Assembly (NCBI GenBank): GCA_017305815.1
Contig: JAFKJZ010000615.1
Location: 1-5,150 of the forward strand
Source: Hyphomicrobiales bacterium
Lineage (GTDB): Bacteria > Pseudomonadota > Alphaproteobacteria > Rhizobiales > Kaistiaceae
Direction of reading: 5' to 3'
DNA: 5,150 nucleotides
Shown one piece after another: positions 1 through 5,150 of the stretch. The stretch's first letter is position 1, and each line of letters starts with the position of its first letter. The notes under the pieces were generated by a model, which saw only the letters and a program-made list of their open reading frames with translations, ran no database searches and was not told the DNA's origin. The position numbers and the translations under genes were made by a program.

Positions 1-998
1 TGATCAGCGACCGGTCGCTGCGGGCGGCGATGATGAGTTTCGCCGCCAATATCCTGATCCTGTCGGCGGTGATCTCGATCCTCACGGCCGTGCTGATCTA
101 TATCAGCCTGCAGCGCCTGCTGATCCGGCCGATGCGCCAGCTGGCGCAGGCCATGGTGCGCTATTCGGAGGATCCGGAGGACAAGTCCCGCATCATCGAG
201 CCGAGCGGCCGCTCCGACGAGATCGGCATCGCCGAGGACAAGCTCGCCGCCATGCAGAACCACCTGACCGAATCGCTGGCGCAGAAGCGACATCTCGCCG
301 ATCTCGGTCTCGCCGTGTCCAAGGTCAACCACGACCTGCGCAACCTGCTCGCCTCGGCGCAGCTCTTTTCCGATCGCATCGCGGCCTTGCCGGACCCGGC
401 GGTGCAGCGCTTCGCGCCGAAGCTGATCGCCACGCTCGGCCGCGCCATCGACTATTGCCAGACGACGCTCGCCTATGGCCGGGCGCGCGAGCGCGAGCCG
501 CAGCGCCGCCTCGTCGATCTCGGCCGGATATGTCGCGAGGTCGCCGACGTGCTCGGGCTCGACCATCACGCGACCATCGTCTTCGACAGCCGGATCGAGG
601 CGGGCTTCGAGGTGGACGCCGACCCGGACCAGCTGTTCCGCGTCCTGCTCAATCTCTGCCGCAACGCCGTGCAGGCGATGGACGGCGAGGCCGACCCGGC
701 CGTCGTGCGCCGCCTGTTCGTCGAGGGGCGGCGCGAGGGCGGCGTCGTCGTCATCCGCATCTGCGATACCGGCCCCGGCGTCTCGGCCAAGGCGCGCCAG
801 CATCTGTTCCAGGCCTTCCAGGGCGGCGTCCGCCCCGGCGGCGCCGGCCTCGGCCTCGCCATCGCGGCCGAGATCGTGCGCGCCCATGGCGGCACCATCG
901 CCCTGGTCGACCAGAGCGCGCCGGGCGCGGCCTTCGAGATCACGCTGCCGGACCGGCCGATCGACTTCGATCTCGCCGCGCGCGCCCGCGTCGGCTAG
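1..998 (+). CDS. HAMP-domain sensor histidine kinase, 5' end outside the window
   Basis: C-terminal part of an inner-membrane sensor kinase that autophosphorylates on histidine and passes the phosphate to a response regulator. The frame is open to the window edge, reading ISDRSLRAAMM from base 3, so the ATG at 30 is probably internal and the sensor domain lies upstream. Numbering from that ATG: a transmembrane helix at about 7-27; a HAMP linker from about 28, with the usual RPM proline and DEIG motif; the H-box VNHDLRNLL with phospho-acceptor His101; the N-box LLNLCRNAVQAMD around 206-218; the G1 box DTGPGVS at 246-252; the G2 box GGAGLGLAI at 270-278. The H-box has Asn before His and DLRN after it, rather than the common SHELRTPL; I recall this variant from a rhizobial kinase family. 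GC-rich third positions suit a core chromosomal gene. The cognate regulator and signal are not visible. The kinase call is very sure; the ligand is unknown. Confidence 0.93.
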   Translation, partial: ISDRSLRAAMMSFAANILILSAVISILTAVLIYISLQRLLIRPMRQLAQAMVRYSEDPEDKSRIIEPSGRSDEIGIAEDKLAAMQNHLTESLAQKRHLADLGLAVSKVNHDLRNLLASAQLFSDRIAALPDPAVQRFAPKLIATLGRAIDYCQTTLAYGRAREREPQRRLVDLGRICREVADVLGLDHHATIVFDSRIEAGFEVDADPDQLFRVLLNLCRNAVQAMDGEADPAVVRRLFVEGRREGGVVVIRICDTGPGVSAKARQHLFQAFQGGVRPGGAGLGLAIAAEIVRAHGGTIALVDQSAPGAAFEITLPDRPIDFDLAARARVG

Positions 999-1210
999 CG
1001 CGGCTTCCGGCGGACGACGCAGCTCGGGCAAAGCCGCCCGCGCCGCGCGGTACTGCCTCGGGTTTTTAGGTGGGATAGAAAATTCTCCACAGCCTCGTCC
1101 AACTCGGCGCTTGCAATCGGCGAAGTGAGGCTGTAGCAATCCCCTCGTCGACGACCTGAGGGTCGGCGCGGCGCCCGGGAGTGTTGCTTCAGGGTGGTGC
1201 AAATCGACAG
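999..1210. other. Non-coding spacer between kinase and tRNA-Arg
   Basis: No convincing gene is present. The spacer contains GCGGCTT (1000-1006) pairing with AAGCCGC (1031-1037), a T-run at 1063-1067, an 8-bp inverted repeat ACAGCCTC/GAGGCTGT (1089-1096 and 1127-1134), and a small hairpin CGACC-TGAG-GGTCG (1152-1165). None is a stem followed directly by a T-run, so I do not call an intrinsic terminator for the kinase. The tRNA promoter should lie just upstream of 1211, but no good -35/-10 pair stands out. Confidence 0.5.
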
Positions 1211-1287
1211 GCGCCCGTAGCTCAGCTGGATAGAGCACCAGACTACGAATCTGGGGGTCAGGAGTTCGAATCTCTTCGGGCGCGCCA
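1211..1287 (+). tRNA. tRNA-Arg (anticodon ACG)
   Basis: A complete cloverleaf can be folded by eye. The acceptor stem is GCGCCCG (1211-1217) with CGGGCGC (1277-1283). The D stem is GCTC/GAGC (1220-1223, 1233-1236). The anticodon stem is CCAGA/TCTGG (1238-1242, 1250-1254) around the loop CTACGAA, with anticodon ACG at 1245-1247. The variable loop is GGGTC, and the T stem AGGAG/CTCTT encloses TTCGAAT. The discriminator is G1284 and CCA is encoded at 1285-1287. In bacteria the ACG anticodon is normally edited to ICG by TadA so that it reads CGU, CGC and CGA arginine codons. The 3' half of this gene is a typical target for tyrosine-recombinase integration, and a recombinase remnant does lie just downstream. 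Confidence 0.97.
1261..1287 (+). other. Putative attachment site in the 3' end of tRNA-Arg
   Basis: The T arm and acceptor end of a tRNA are the usual attB core for tyrosine recombinases, and a recombinase remnant begins 55 bp downstream with its 3' end facing the tRNA. The intact tRNA therefore looks like one end of an integrated element. No second copy of this tRNA tail occurs in the window, so the other end would lie beyond 5150 or has been lost. This is inference from position. Confidence 0.4.
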
Positions 1288-1319
1288 TCTTTTCAATGAC
1301 TTAGCCGAAGTTTCCTGTA

Positions 1320-1365
1320 ACGCGTTCCCCACGCGTTCCCCATTACACGTTCCCCACGCGTTCCC
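1320..1365. repeat. Four direct repeats of ACGCGTTCCCC beside tRNA-Arg
   Basis: Units lie at 1320-1330 and 1331-1341 (both exact ACGCGTTCCCC), 1345-1355 (ACACGTTCCCC, one mismatch) and 1356-1365 (ACGCGTTCCC, then G). The first two abut, a 3-bp ATT follows, and the last two abut, so the layout is two tandem pairs. The array lies between the tRNA and the recombinase remnant and overlaps its last codons and stop. Short direct repeats next to an attachment core are typical of arm-type integrase or excisionase sites; that role is inferred. Confidence 0.7.
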
Positions 1366-1786
1366 GGTGCTCCTTTCTCTTCGTCGCGACGCGGCGTGAG
1401 GCTTCCAGTTCGCCGCGATCGTAGACGCGCGACGTGACGGTCGCGTCGGTATGGGCGGCATGCTTCGACACATCTTCCACGGCCGCGCCCGCATCCCGTC
1501 CTTCGGTGATGCCGCCTGCGCGGCTGTCCCTGTTCCAGACTTCCTTTGGCACGCCGGCCGCCGTCGCGATCTTGCGCCAGCGCTTGCTGTACTCCTTTTC
1601 GGAGTAGGGCAGCCCTGAGCGTTCGTCGATGATCATCGGCCCGATGCGGTCCGCCGGCTTCACCCTGGCGATCTCGGCCGAGATGAGCGGATAGAGCGTC
1701 GTGTCGATCTTCATCTCGCGGCCGGGCTTCGATGTCGCGAAGTCGATGAGACCTTCGCTATCGAGATATACGTAACTGTCGCTTTG
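1343..1786 (-). pseudogene. Tyrosine recombinase (phage/island integrase), C-terminal remnant
   Basis: Integrases of this kind cut and rejoin DNA at an attachment site through a 3'-phosphotyrosine intermediate. The open frame from the stop at 1787-1789 down to the TAA at 1345-1343 is about 147 codons; the first ATG (1714) gives 123 residues. Numbered from that Met, it keeps the second catalytic Arg in NRDSRAGG (Arg65), the His in HAAHTD (His88) and the nucleophile in RVYDR (Tyr98). The ATSKPG segment upstream of the Met fits the catalytic-Lys hairpin, so homology extends past the ATG. Missing are the N-terminal arm-binding and core-binding domains and the first catalytic Arg; complete members are usually about 350-450 residues. 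The DSRAG box, with Ser-Arg where many integrases have HxLR, recalls integrases known to me from Bradyrhizobium and relatives. It lies 55 bp from tRNA-Arg with its 3' end towards it. It is very unlikely to be active. Confidence 0.82.
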
Positions 1787-1895
1787 TTACATTTCCTGTC
1801 ATCTTCTGACGTGGCGATGTCATGCAAATTTGTGCGTCTGGTCGCATACATAGTTTCGATTTAGCCGTCCTGTTTCGAAGGCGGGTACGCTCGAC
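1787..1895. other. Short spacer between the kinase and the integrase remnant
   Basis: This 109-bp stretch downstream of the kinase stop contains no gene-like frame and no hairpin with a T-run on the minus strand. The integrase similarity ends at the in-frame TAA at 1787-1789, and I could not recover its missing N-terminal part in another frame here, so that part appears deleted rather than merely frameshifted. Confidence 0.45.
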
Positions 1896-3878
1896 CTATG
1901 TGTCTCCGGAAGGCCGGGGAGCGAGCGGCAGGGACAGGCAGAATGTCGATCCGCTTCCGTCGCTGGCGGTCAGCGCCAATTCTCCGCCGTGCTGCCGCGC
2001 GATTTCCCTCGATATGTAGAGTCCCAGGCCGGAGCCCTTGGTCCGGTGGCCGGCGGCTCGGTAGTACTTCAGGAATATGAATTCGCGGTGCTCCGGCAGG
2101 ACGCCCATGCCCTGATCTGTCACGCTCACCAGCACGAAGCCGCTCTCGGTCGACAGGCGAACTATCACCGGGCTGGGAGGCGTCGAATATTTGAGCGCAT
2201 TCTGGACAAGGTTCTGCAGCGCGATTTCGAGCAGGTAGCGGTCGCCGTTCACCAGGGCTGGCTCGCCAGCAAAGAAGCTGACCCGACCGGCGGCATCGTC
2301 ATCCAGTCCCGTCTGCGCGATCCGCAGGATCTCGTTGATATCGAATGTCTCGACGATCGCGTTGGGCGTCTCCGCGGCGTCAAGCCGGTCGCCGGCCAGG
2401 ACGTTTTCGATCAGCAGGGTCATTCGCTTGACGGTCTGTCGGATCCTCGAGCTTCGGGTCTTGACGTCATCGGCGCCTTCGGGCGCGGAAAGCGACAGGT
2501 TGTCGGCGGCTGCTGCAATGACGGCGAGGGGGCCGCGAAACTCGTGCGAGACGACCGCCAGGAAGTCCCGCTGCTGGGAAAGCGCTTCGTTGACGGAGTC
2601 CAGGGATTGCCGGAGCCTGGTTTCCAGGACGTGACGCCGATCCACTTCTTCCTTGAGCGATGCGTTCGCGTCCGACAGCTCCGATGTTCGCTCGCGTACC
2701 TTGATCGTCAGGTCGCGTTCTGCCGCCTGGGAGATCGCCAGGACGCGATCCTGTTCCGCGCGCGCACGGCGCTCGCCCAACTGTGCAGCAATACGGCCAC
2801 ACAAAAGGATGAGGGCGAGGCCGAAGCCCGCCACCAGTCCCGTGGTCACGAGATGCTGCGTGCGCATGGGGGCCAGTTCGTCCAGCGCGGCCAGAATCAG
2901 CAATTGATATGGCGTATTGGTCAGGGGCTGGCTGCGCAGAAGATAAGGGTTGCCTTCGATCGACCATTGGTCCCCCTGGCCCGCGTCGGCCAGCGCGCGT
3001 ATGGCCATCGGCTCGCCCAGTTCCTCCCCGCCGTCGGGGGGCTCGATGCTGTCGGGCGGCAGCAACGCCGCCACGTTGCGCAGCATGAAGGGTTCGGATG
3101 TGGTGGTGATGACGCGCCCTTGGCGGTTTACGACCAGAGCAATGTGTCGTCCCGTGAGGTAGTGGGCTACGTCGGGTGCGTCGAATTTCACAGTGACCGA
3201 GCCCAGCGGAATACCGTTTGCGTCGTCGACGCGGCTGGCCACGAAATAGGATGGGGTCTTGTTGATGCGGGCAATGCCGAACGATGCGCCCTTGCCGTAA
3301 CGCAGCGCGTCCATGAGGTAAGGGCGACCGGTGTAGATCATGCCGACGATGCTCTCCGGTTCGGCCCAGTTGCTGGCCGTCACCGTGTCGTCGGACATGT
3401 TGTTCATGTAGATGCGGGCATAGCGAAGATCGCCTGCCAGCGCATTCATGAAGTCGCCGACCTGCCGAACCAGCGGGTCGCGGGTGAACTGGGCAGCCCG
3501 CTGCTGGCGTGTCAGTTCGGCAGCGCCGGGTAGATCGGTGCGGTAGCGGGTCGCGAGTTCGATCACCTGACCCTGGCTCGCCACCATGTTCGAGACGCTG
3601 ACCATTTCGGTGAACAGCCGGTCCATCACGCGTGCGGTGGTGATGGCCTCGTATTCGGCGCTGGCGGTCAGGCTGCCAAGCTGAGCCGTCATCGTGCGCT
3701 GCGACATCCACAAACCCGCGACGGCCACCAGTACCAGCCAGGTCAGGGCTGCACTCAACGTTAGTCGGTGAACGAGCGGCAGCATCTTCCGATTGCGTCG
3801 TGGCTGAGCCGGGCTCTCTTCCCCCGCAGTAGGAATGCTCTGGCCCGAAGCGGCTTGATCCGGCCTCGTGCTTGTCAT
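1896..3878 (-). CDS. Orphan membrane sensor histidine kinase with DctB-like double-Cache domain
   Basis: Complete 660-residue inner-membrane kinase. A proline-rich cytoplasmic tail (1-35) precedes a membrane helix at about 39-58. The periplasmic domain (about 60-340) follows the DctB/double-Cache pattern: TASNW near 167-171, then GRPYLMDAL (184-192), FGIARINKTPSYFVAS (200-215) and GSVTVKFD (226-233). The second membrane helix is at 342-361, then a charged coiled coil to about 435. The kinase core has the H-box SHEFRGPLAVI (His445), N-box LQNLVQNALKYS (554-565), G1 DQGMGV (588-593), F-box FLKYYR (602-607) and G2 GSGLGLYIS (615-623), so all motifs for activity are present. DctB relatives sense C4-dicarboxylates; whether this one does is inference. 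The ATG at 3878 has GAGAG (upstream spacing about 7) and AAGGA (about 13); Met32 is a later alternative but would lose only the tail. No response regulator or transporter is adjacent: an integrase remnant is downstream and a divergent surface-protein gene upstream. Confidence 0.95.
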   Translation of the reverse strand: MTSTRPDQAASGQSIPTAGEESPAQPRRNRKMLPLVHRLTLSAALTWLVLVAVAGLWMSQRTMTAQLGSLTASAEYEAITTARVMDRLFTEMVSVSNMVASQGQVIELATRYRTDLPGAAELTRQQRAAQFTRDPLVRQVGDFMNALAGDLRYARIYMNNMSDDTVTASNWAEPESIVGMIYTGRPYLMDALRYGKGASFGIARINKTPSYFVASRVDDANGIPLGSVTVKFDAPDVAHYLTGRHIALVVNRQGRVITTTSEPFMLRNVAALLPPDSIEPPDGGEELGEPMAIRALADAGQGDQWSIEGNPYLLRSQPLTNTPYQLLILAALDELAPMRTQHLVTTGLVAGFGLALILLCGRIAAQLGERRARAEQDRVLAISQAAERDLTIKVRERTSELSDANASLKEEVDRRHVLETRLRQSLDSVNEALSQQRDFLAVVSHEFRGPLAVIAAAADNLSLSAPEGADDVKTRSSRIRQTVKRMTLLIENVLAGDRLDAAETPNAIVETFDINEILRIAQTGLDDDAAGRVSFFAGEPALVNGDRYLLEIALQNLVQNALKYSTPPSPVIVRLSTESGFVLVSVTDQGMGVLPEHREFIFLKYYRAAGHRTKGSGLGLYISREIARQHGGELALTASDGSGSTFCLSLPLAPRPSGDT

Positions 3879-4203
3879 GGATAGGCTCTCATCCTTTCCG
3901 CGCCCATGGATTGCGAGGTGCCAGATACCGCTGTGGGCCGGCCGGGCTTGGGTCTAGGGCCGATTGTCTGAAACGCCTGTTCTCTTGGCTGCGCAAATGG
4001 GTCAGGCCCCGTTTGGGCAGACGCCGGCGGTGCCAAGGGTCCATCAATCAGCCATAGCCCCATTTCACCGTCTCATGCTCCCCAGCCATCCGCTTTCACT
4101 AAACAGAGTTCTCTTCTTCGGTGTCGGCAATCAAGTTCTTCGTTTGCCTAGACAGAGCGAATTTAGGGCGTTGTTGCGCAAATTCTCATCAAGTGAAAGC
4201 AAG

Positions 4204-4218
4204 TGTCAGTAACTGACA
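4204..4218. promoter_or_regulatory. Perfect 15-bp palindrome, candidate operator
   Basis: TGTCAGT and ACTGACA form a perfect 7-bp inverted repeat around one central A. The length, odd centre and T/G-A/C rich half-sites resemble operators of TetR-family dimeric repressors; the assignment is inferred from shape alone. It lies about 200 bp upstream of the surface-protein start and 326 bp upstream of the kinase start. No TetR-type gene is in the window, so any regulator would be encoded elsewhere. Confidence 0.4.
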
Positions 4219-4228
4219 GTCTCTGAAA

Positions 4229-4357
4229 TTGTCGCAAATCAAACGAGCCATTACGCAGGAGATCGTTAACGGTTTCGATCAAACCGACATCAATTCCAAT
4301 CTGGCTGGCGCGTATCGCGGGACCGATCTGGGCAGGATTGAGGGCCGGCGGAGTTAG
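4229..4357 (+). other. Weak 42-codon open frame, possible small protein or gene remnant
   Basis: From TTG at 4229 to TAG at 4355-4357, a frame reads LSQIKRAITQEIVNGFDQTD and on to GRIEGRRS. The composition looks protein-like, but there is no ATG/GTG start and no ribosome binding site, and an upstream TGA limits it to a few more codons. It could be the 3' scrap of a deleted gene or chance. I recognise no family. Confidence 0.15.
4270..4286. promoter_or_regulatory. Second inverted repeat CGGTTT-CGATC-AAACCG
   Basis: Six-base arms CGGTTT (4270-4275) and AAACCG (4281-4286) flank a 5-bp centre, next to the palindrome CGTTAACG (4264-4271). It may be a binding site for a dimeric regulator, about 130 bp upstream of the surface-protein start. 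No T-run follows, so a terminator is unlikely. It also falls inside the weak open frame at 4229-4357. Confidence 0.25.
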
Positions 4358-4402
4358 CGTGGATTGAACATGCGGCGAAAACCCTGAGTTCTATTCAGCC
4401 CC

Positions 4403-4408
4403 GGGGGA
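4403..4408 (+). promoter_or_regulatory. Ribosome binding site for the signal-peptide ORF
   Basis: GGGGGA lies 7 bases before the ATG at 4416, a good Shine-Dalgarno position. It selects this ATG over the one at 4411, which encodes only Met-Glu before a stop (TGA at 4417-4419) that overlaps the start of the real frame. Confidence 0.6.
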
Positions 4409-4415
4409 TAATGGA

Positions 4416-4571
4416 ATGAAACCAGATCGGAATAGACTGCTTATAAGTTGCTCGGTTCTTGCCCTTACCGCCGTCTTCGGCAGTGGGCTCGCCCGAGCCG
4501 CAGACCTCGCTGAAGGTCAAGGCTATGTGGAGCAGTCCAGCCAGCGCGATGGCTCGGACGCCCAGCAATGA
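4416..4571 (+). CDS. Signal-peptide ORF: detached 5' end of the outer-membrane protein
   Basis: This frame encodes 51 residues. It begins with a classic Sec signal peptide: a basic n-region (MKPDRNR), a hydrophobic core (LLISCSVLALTAVFGSGL, about 8-25) and an ARA-AD cleavage site after residue 28. A short hydrophilic stretch follows (ADLAEGQGYVEQSSQ and on) before TGA at 4569-4571. It has a good ribosome binding site. A secreted 23-residue product is unlikely to be the purpose. Just past the stop, the frame one base later continues as a coiled coil and beta-barrel protein that otherwise has no signal peptide. I read this as the true start of that gene, separated by a frameshift between about 4520 and 4568. 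Skipping one base near CAGCAATGAC would give DGSDAQ-NDQLYRM without a break. Confidence 0.7.
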   Translation: MKPDRNRLLISCSVLALTAVFGSGLARAADLAEGQGYVEQSSQRDGSDAQQ

Positions 4572-5150
4572 CCAGCTTTACAGGATGATCCTGGACCTCC
4601 AGCAGGGTCAGCGTCGCCTGGAGGGTGAACTGATGGCGGCCCGCGCCGAAACGGCCAGGGCCCAGGCCGAGCTCGCCGAGGTCCGGTCTGCATCGACCGC
4701 CATTCAGGGGCAGATCTCCGCACAGGCGGCCGGAAGCCGGATGATGGTGGACTATGGCGGCGAGGCGCCGCCCAGCCGCCTCGCGGTGGCAGCTCCCAAC
4801 TTCCGCATCGGCGGTGGCGGCGGCAATGGCCGCTACGAAGGCTATGGCTATACGGAGGGGTCGCTGGCCATACCGCTCGGCGAGCGCGGAGGGGTCCAGC
4901 TCGATGCGCTGGGCGGCATTTCGCAGGAGAACGGCTTTGCCGGCTCCGCCGTGCATCTGTTCACGCGCGATCCCGAAAAGGGAGCGGTCGGCGCCTATGC
5001 CAGCTACCTCTATGGCAACGGCTCGTATCAGGACGGCGATAGCTACGAACAGGGAGTCTCGCAGGCGAAGGTCGGCGTCGAGGGCCAGCTCTATCTCGAC
5101 CGCTTCCCCCTGGAGGGTCTCGCCGGCGTCAACTGGGATTCGCTGGACGA
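4525..5150 (+). CDS. Putative outer-membrane beta-barrel protein, frameshifted 5' end and cut by the window
   Basis: The frame is open from 4447 through the window end (208 codons from the ATG at 4525). Numbered from that Met: DQLYRMILDLQQGQRRLEGE starts a heptad-like coiled coil (about 16-65). A Gly-rich linker follows (FRIGGGGGNGR, 93-103), then amphipathic strand-like segments with alternating small and aromatic residues: EGSLAIPLGERGGVQLDALGG (111-131), GSAVHLFTRDPEKGAVGAYASYLYG (140-164) and AKVGVEGQLYLDRFPLEGLAGVNWDS (181-206). This matches a pattern I recall for uncharacterised alphaproteobacterial outer-membrane barrels; no function is known to me. In its own frame it lacks a signal peptide, whereas the 4416 frame supplies one, so the ancestral gene probably began at 4416. 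ATG 4525 has AAGG 8 bases upstream and ATG 4549 is another internal option; either would leave the product in the cytoplasm. The gene is thus a pseudogene, a programmed frameshift or a base-call error. It is divergent from the kinase at 1896-3878. Confidence 0.75.
   Translation, partial: MWSSPASAMARTPSNDQLYRMILDLQQGQRRLEGELMAARAETARAQAELAEVRSASTAIQGQISAQAAGSRMMVDYGGEAPPSRLAVAAPNFRIGGGGGNGRYEGYGYTEGSLAIPLGERGGVQLDALGGISQENGFAGSAVHLFTRDPEKGAVGAYASYLYGNGSYQDGDSYEQGVSQAKVGVEGQLYLDRFPLEGLAGVNWDSLD

Larger units (their letters stand above)
3879..4415. other. 537-bp divergent intergenic region
   Basis: This region separates the minus-strand kinase from the plus-strand surface-protein gene, so it should carry promoters for both. 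Its middle (about 4060-4310) is visibly richer in A+T than either neighbour, as expected of regulatory or horizontally acquired DNA. It holds two inverted repeats (4204-4218, 4270-4286) and a weak 42-codon frame (4229-4357). A possible -35 for the surface-protein gene is TTGAAC (4364-4369), but only poor -10 candidates follow (for example TTCTAT at 4389-4394). I found no convincing promoter for the kinase. Confidence 0.55.

Noticed and set aside
1000..1067. Possible intrinsic terminator after the first kinase
   Set aside because: The 7-bp stem has a 24-base loop and the T-run begins 26 bases after it, so it does not fit a stem followed directly by a T-run.
455..1128. Arg/Ala/Pro-rich open frames overlapping the first kinase
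   Set aside because: Shadows of the kinase frame, with biased composition and no domain.
995..1399. Open frames on both strands across the tRNA (APVAQLDRAPDYESGGQ and RPKRFELLTPRF types)
   Set aside because: These are the well-known spurious translations of tRNA genes; the tRNA explains the sequence.
1989..3533. 514-codon plus-strand open frame opposite the orphan kinase
   Set aside because: It is antisense to a kinase with all catalytic motifs, has no recognisable domain, and long antisense frames are common in GC-rich genes.
2467..3711. 414-codon minus-strand open frame in a second frame of the orphan kinase
   Set aside because: Low-complexity His/Arg/Gly-rich translation typical of an out-of-frame reading of GC-rich coding DNA.
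4166..4185. GGGCGTTGTTGCGCAAA, resembling the ends of some IS5-type insertion sequences
   Set aside because: No opposite inverted end, target duplication or transposase was found in the window; similarity to IS ends is from memory only.
3872..4212. Small open frames of 61-82 codons in the intergenic region
   Set aside because: No ribosome binding site, no recognisable domain, and Arg- or Pro-rich composition.
4465..4956. 163-codon minus-strand open frame opposite the surface-protein gene
   Set aside because: The plus strand gives a coherent coiled coil and beta-barrel; the minus-strand translation has no recognisable pattern.
1..5150. CRISPR array or known defence system
   Set aside because: No regularly spaced repeats with unique spacers and no defence-type gene were seen; the only direct-repeat array is the short one at 1320-1365.

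Overview
The window is GC-rich bacterial DNA, most like an alphaproteobacterium of the Hyphomicrobiales (Rhizobiales; Bradyrhizobium/Bosea-like). This rests on the style of the histidine kinases, an integrase remnant of a type I associate with Bradyrhizobium and relatives, and an outer-membrane beta-barrel pattern familiar from that group. The genus is inference; no search was possible.

Layout. Positions 1-998 (+) hold the 3' part of a HAMP-containing sensor histidine kinase whose start lies before the window. After about 210 bp of non-coding DNA comes a complete tRNA-Arg(ACG) gene with encoded CCA (1211-1287, +). Just past its 3' end lie four copies of an 11-bp direct repeat (1320-1365), then the C-terminal remnant of a tyrosine recombinase on the minus strand (1343-1786). 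The remnant keeps the catalytic Lys, second Arg, His and Tyr, but a stop codon cuts off the core-binding domain and first catalytic Arg. This is the scar of a mobile element integrated at a tRNA gene.

Next is a complete 660-residue membrane histidine kinase on the minus strand (1896-3878) with a large DctB-like double-Cache periplasmic domain and no response regulator beside it. A 537-bp intergenic region (3879-4415), visibly richer in A+T in its middle, separates it from a divergent gene. It contains two inverted repeats that could be operators (4204-4218 and 4270-4286) and a short uncertain open frame (4229-4357).

From 4416 to the window end (+) is a putative outer-membrane protein with a signal peptide, a short coiled coil and the start of a beta-barrel. 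Signal peptide and barrel are in different frames, so the gene is frameshifted or carries a sequence error.

Together: a chromosomal core kinase and tRNA on the left, then an old integration site, then a sensor kinase and a divergent surface-protein gene that may be accessory cargo. A functional link between that kinase and the surface protein is only suggested by their divergent arrangement. I see no clear evidence of a new multi-gene system; the most unusual items are the frameshift, the repeats beside the tRNA and the palindromes in the divergent intergenic region.
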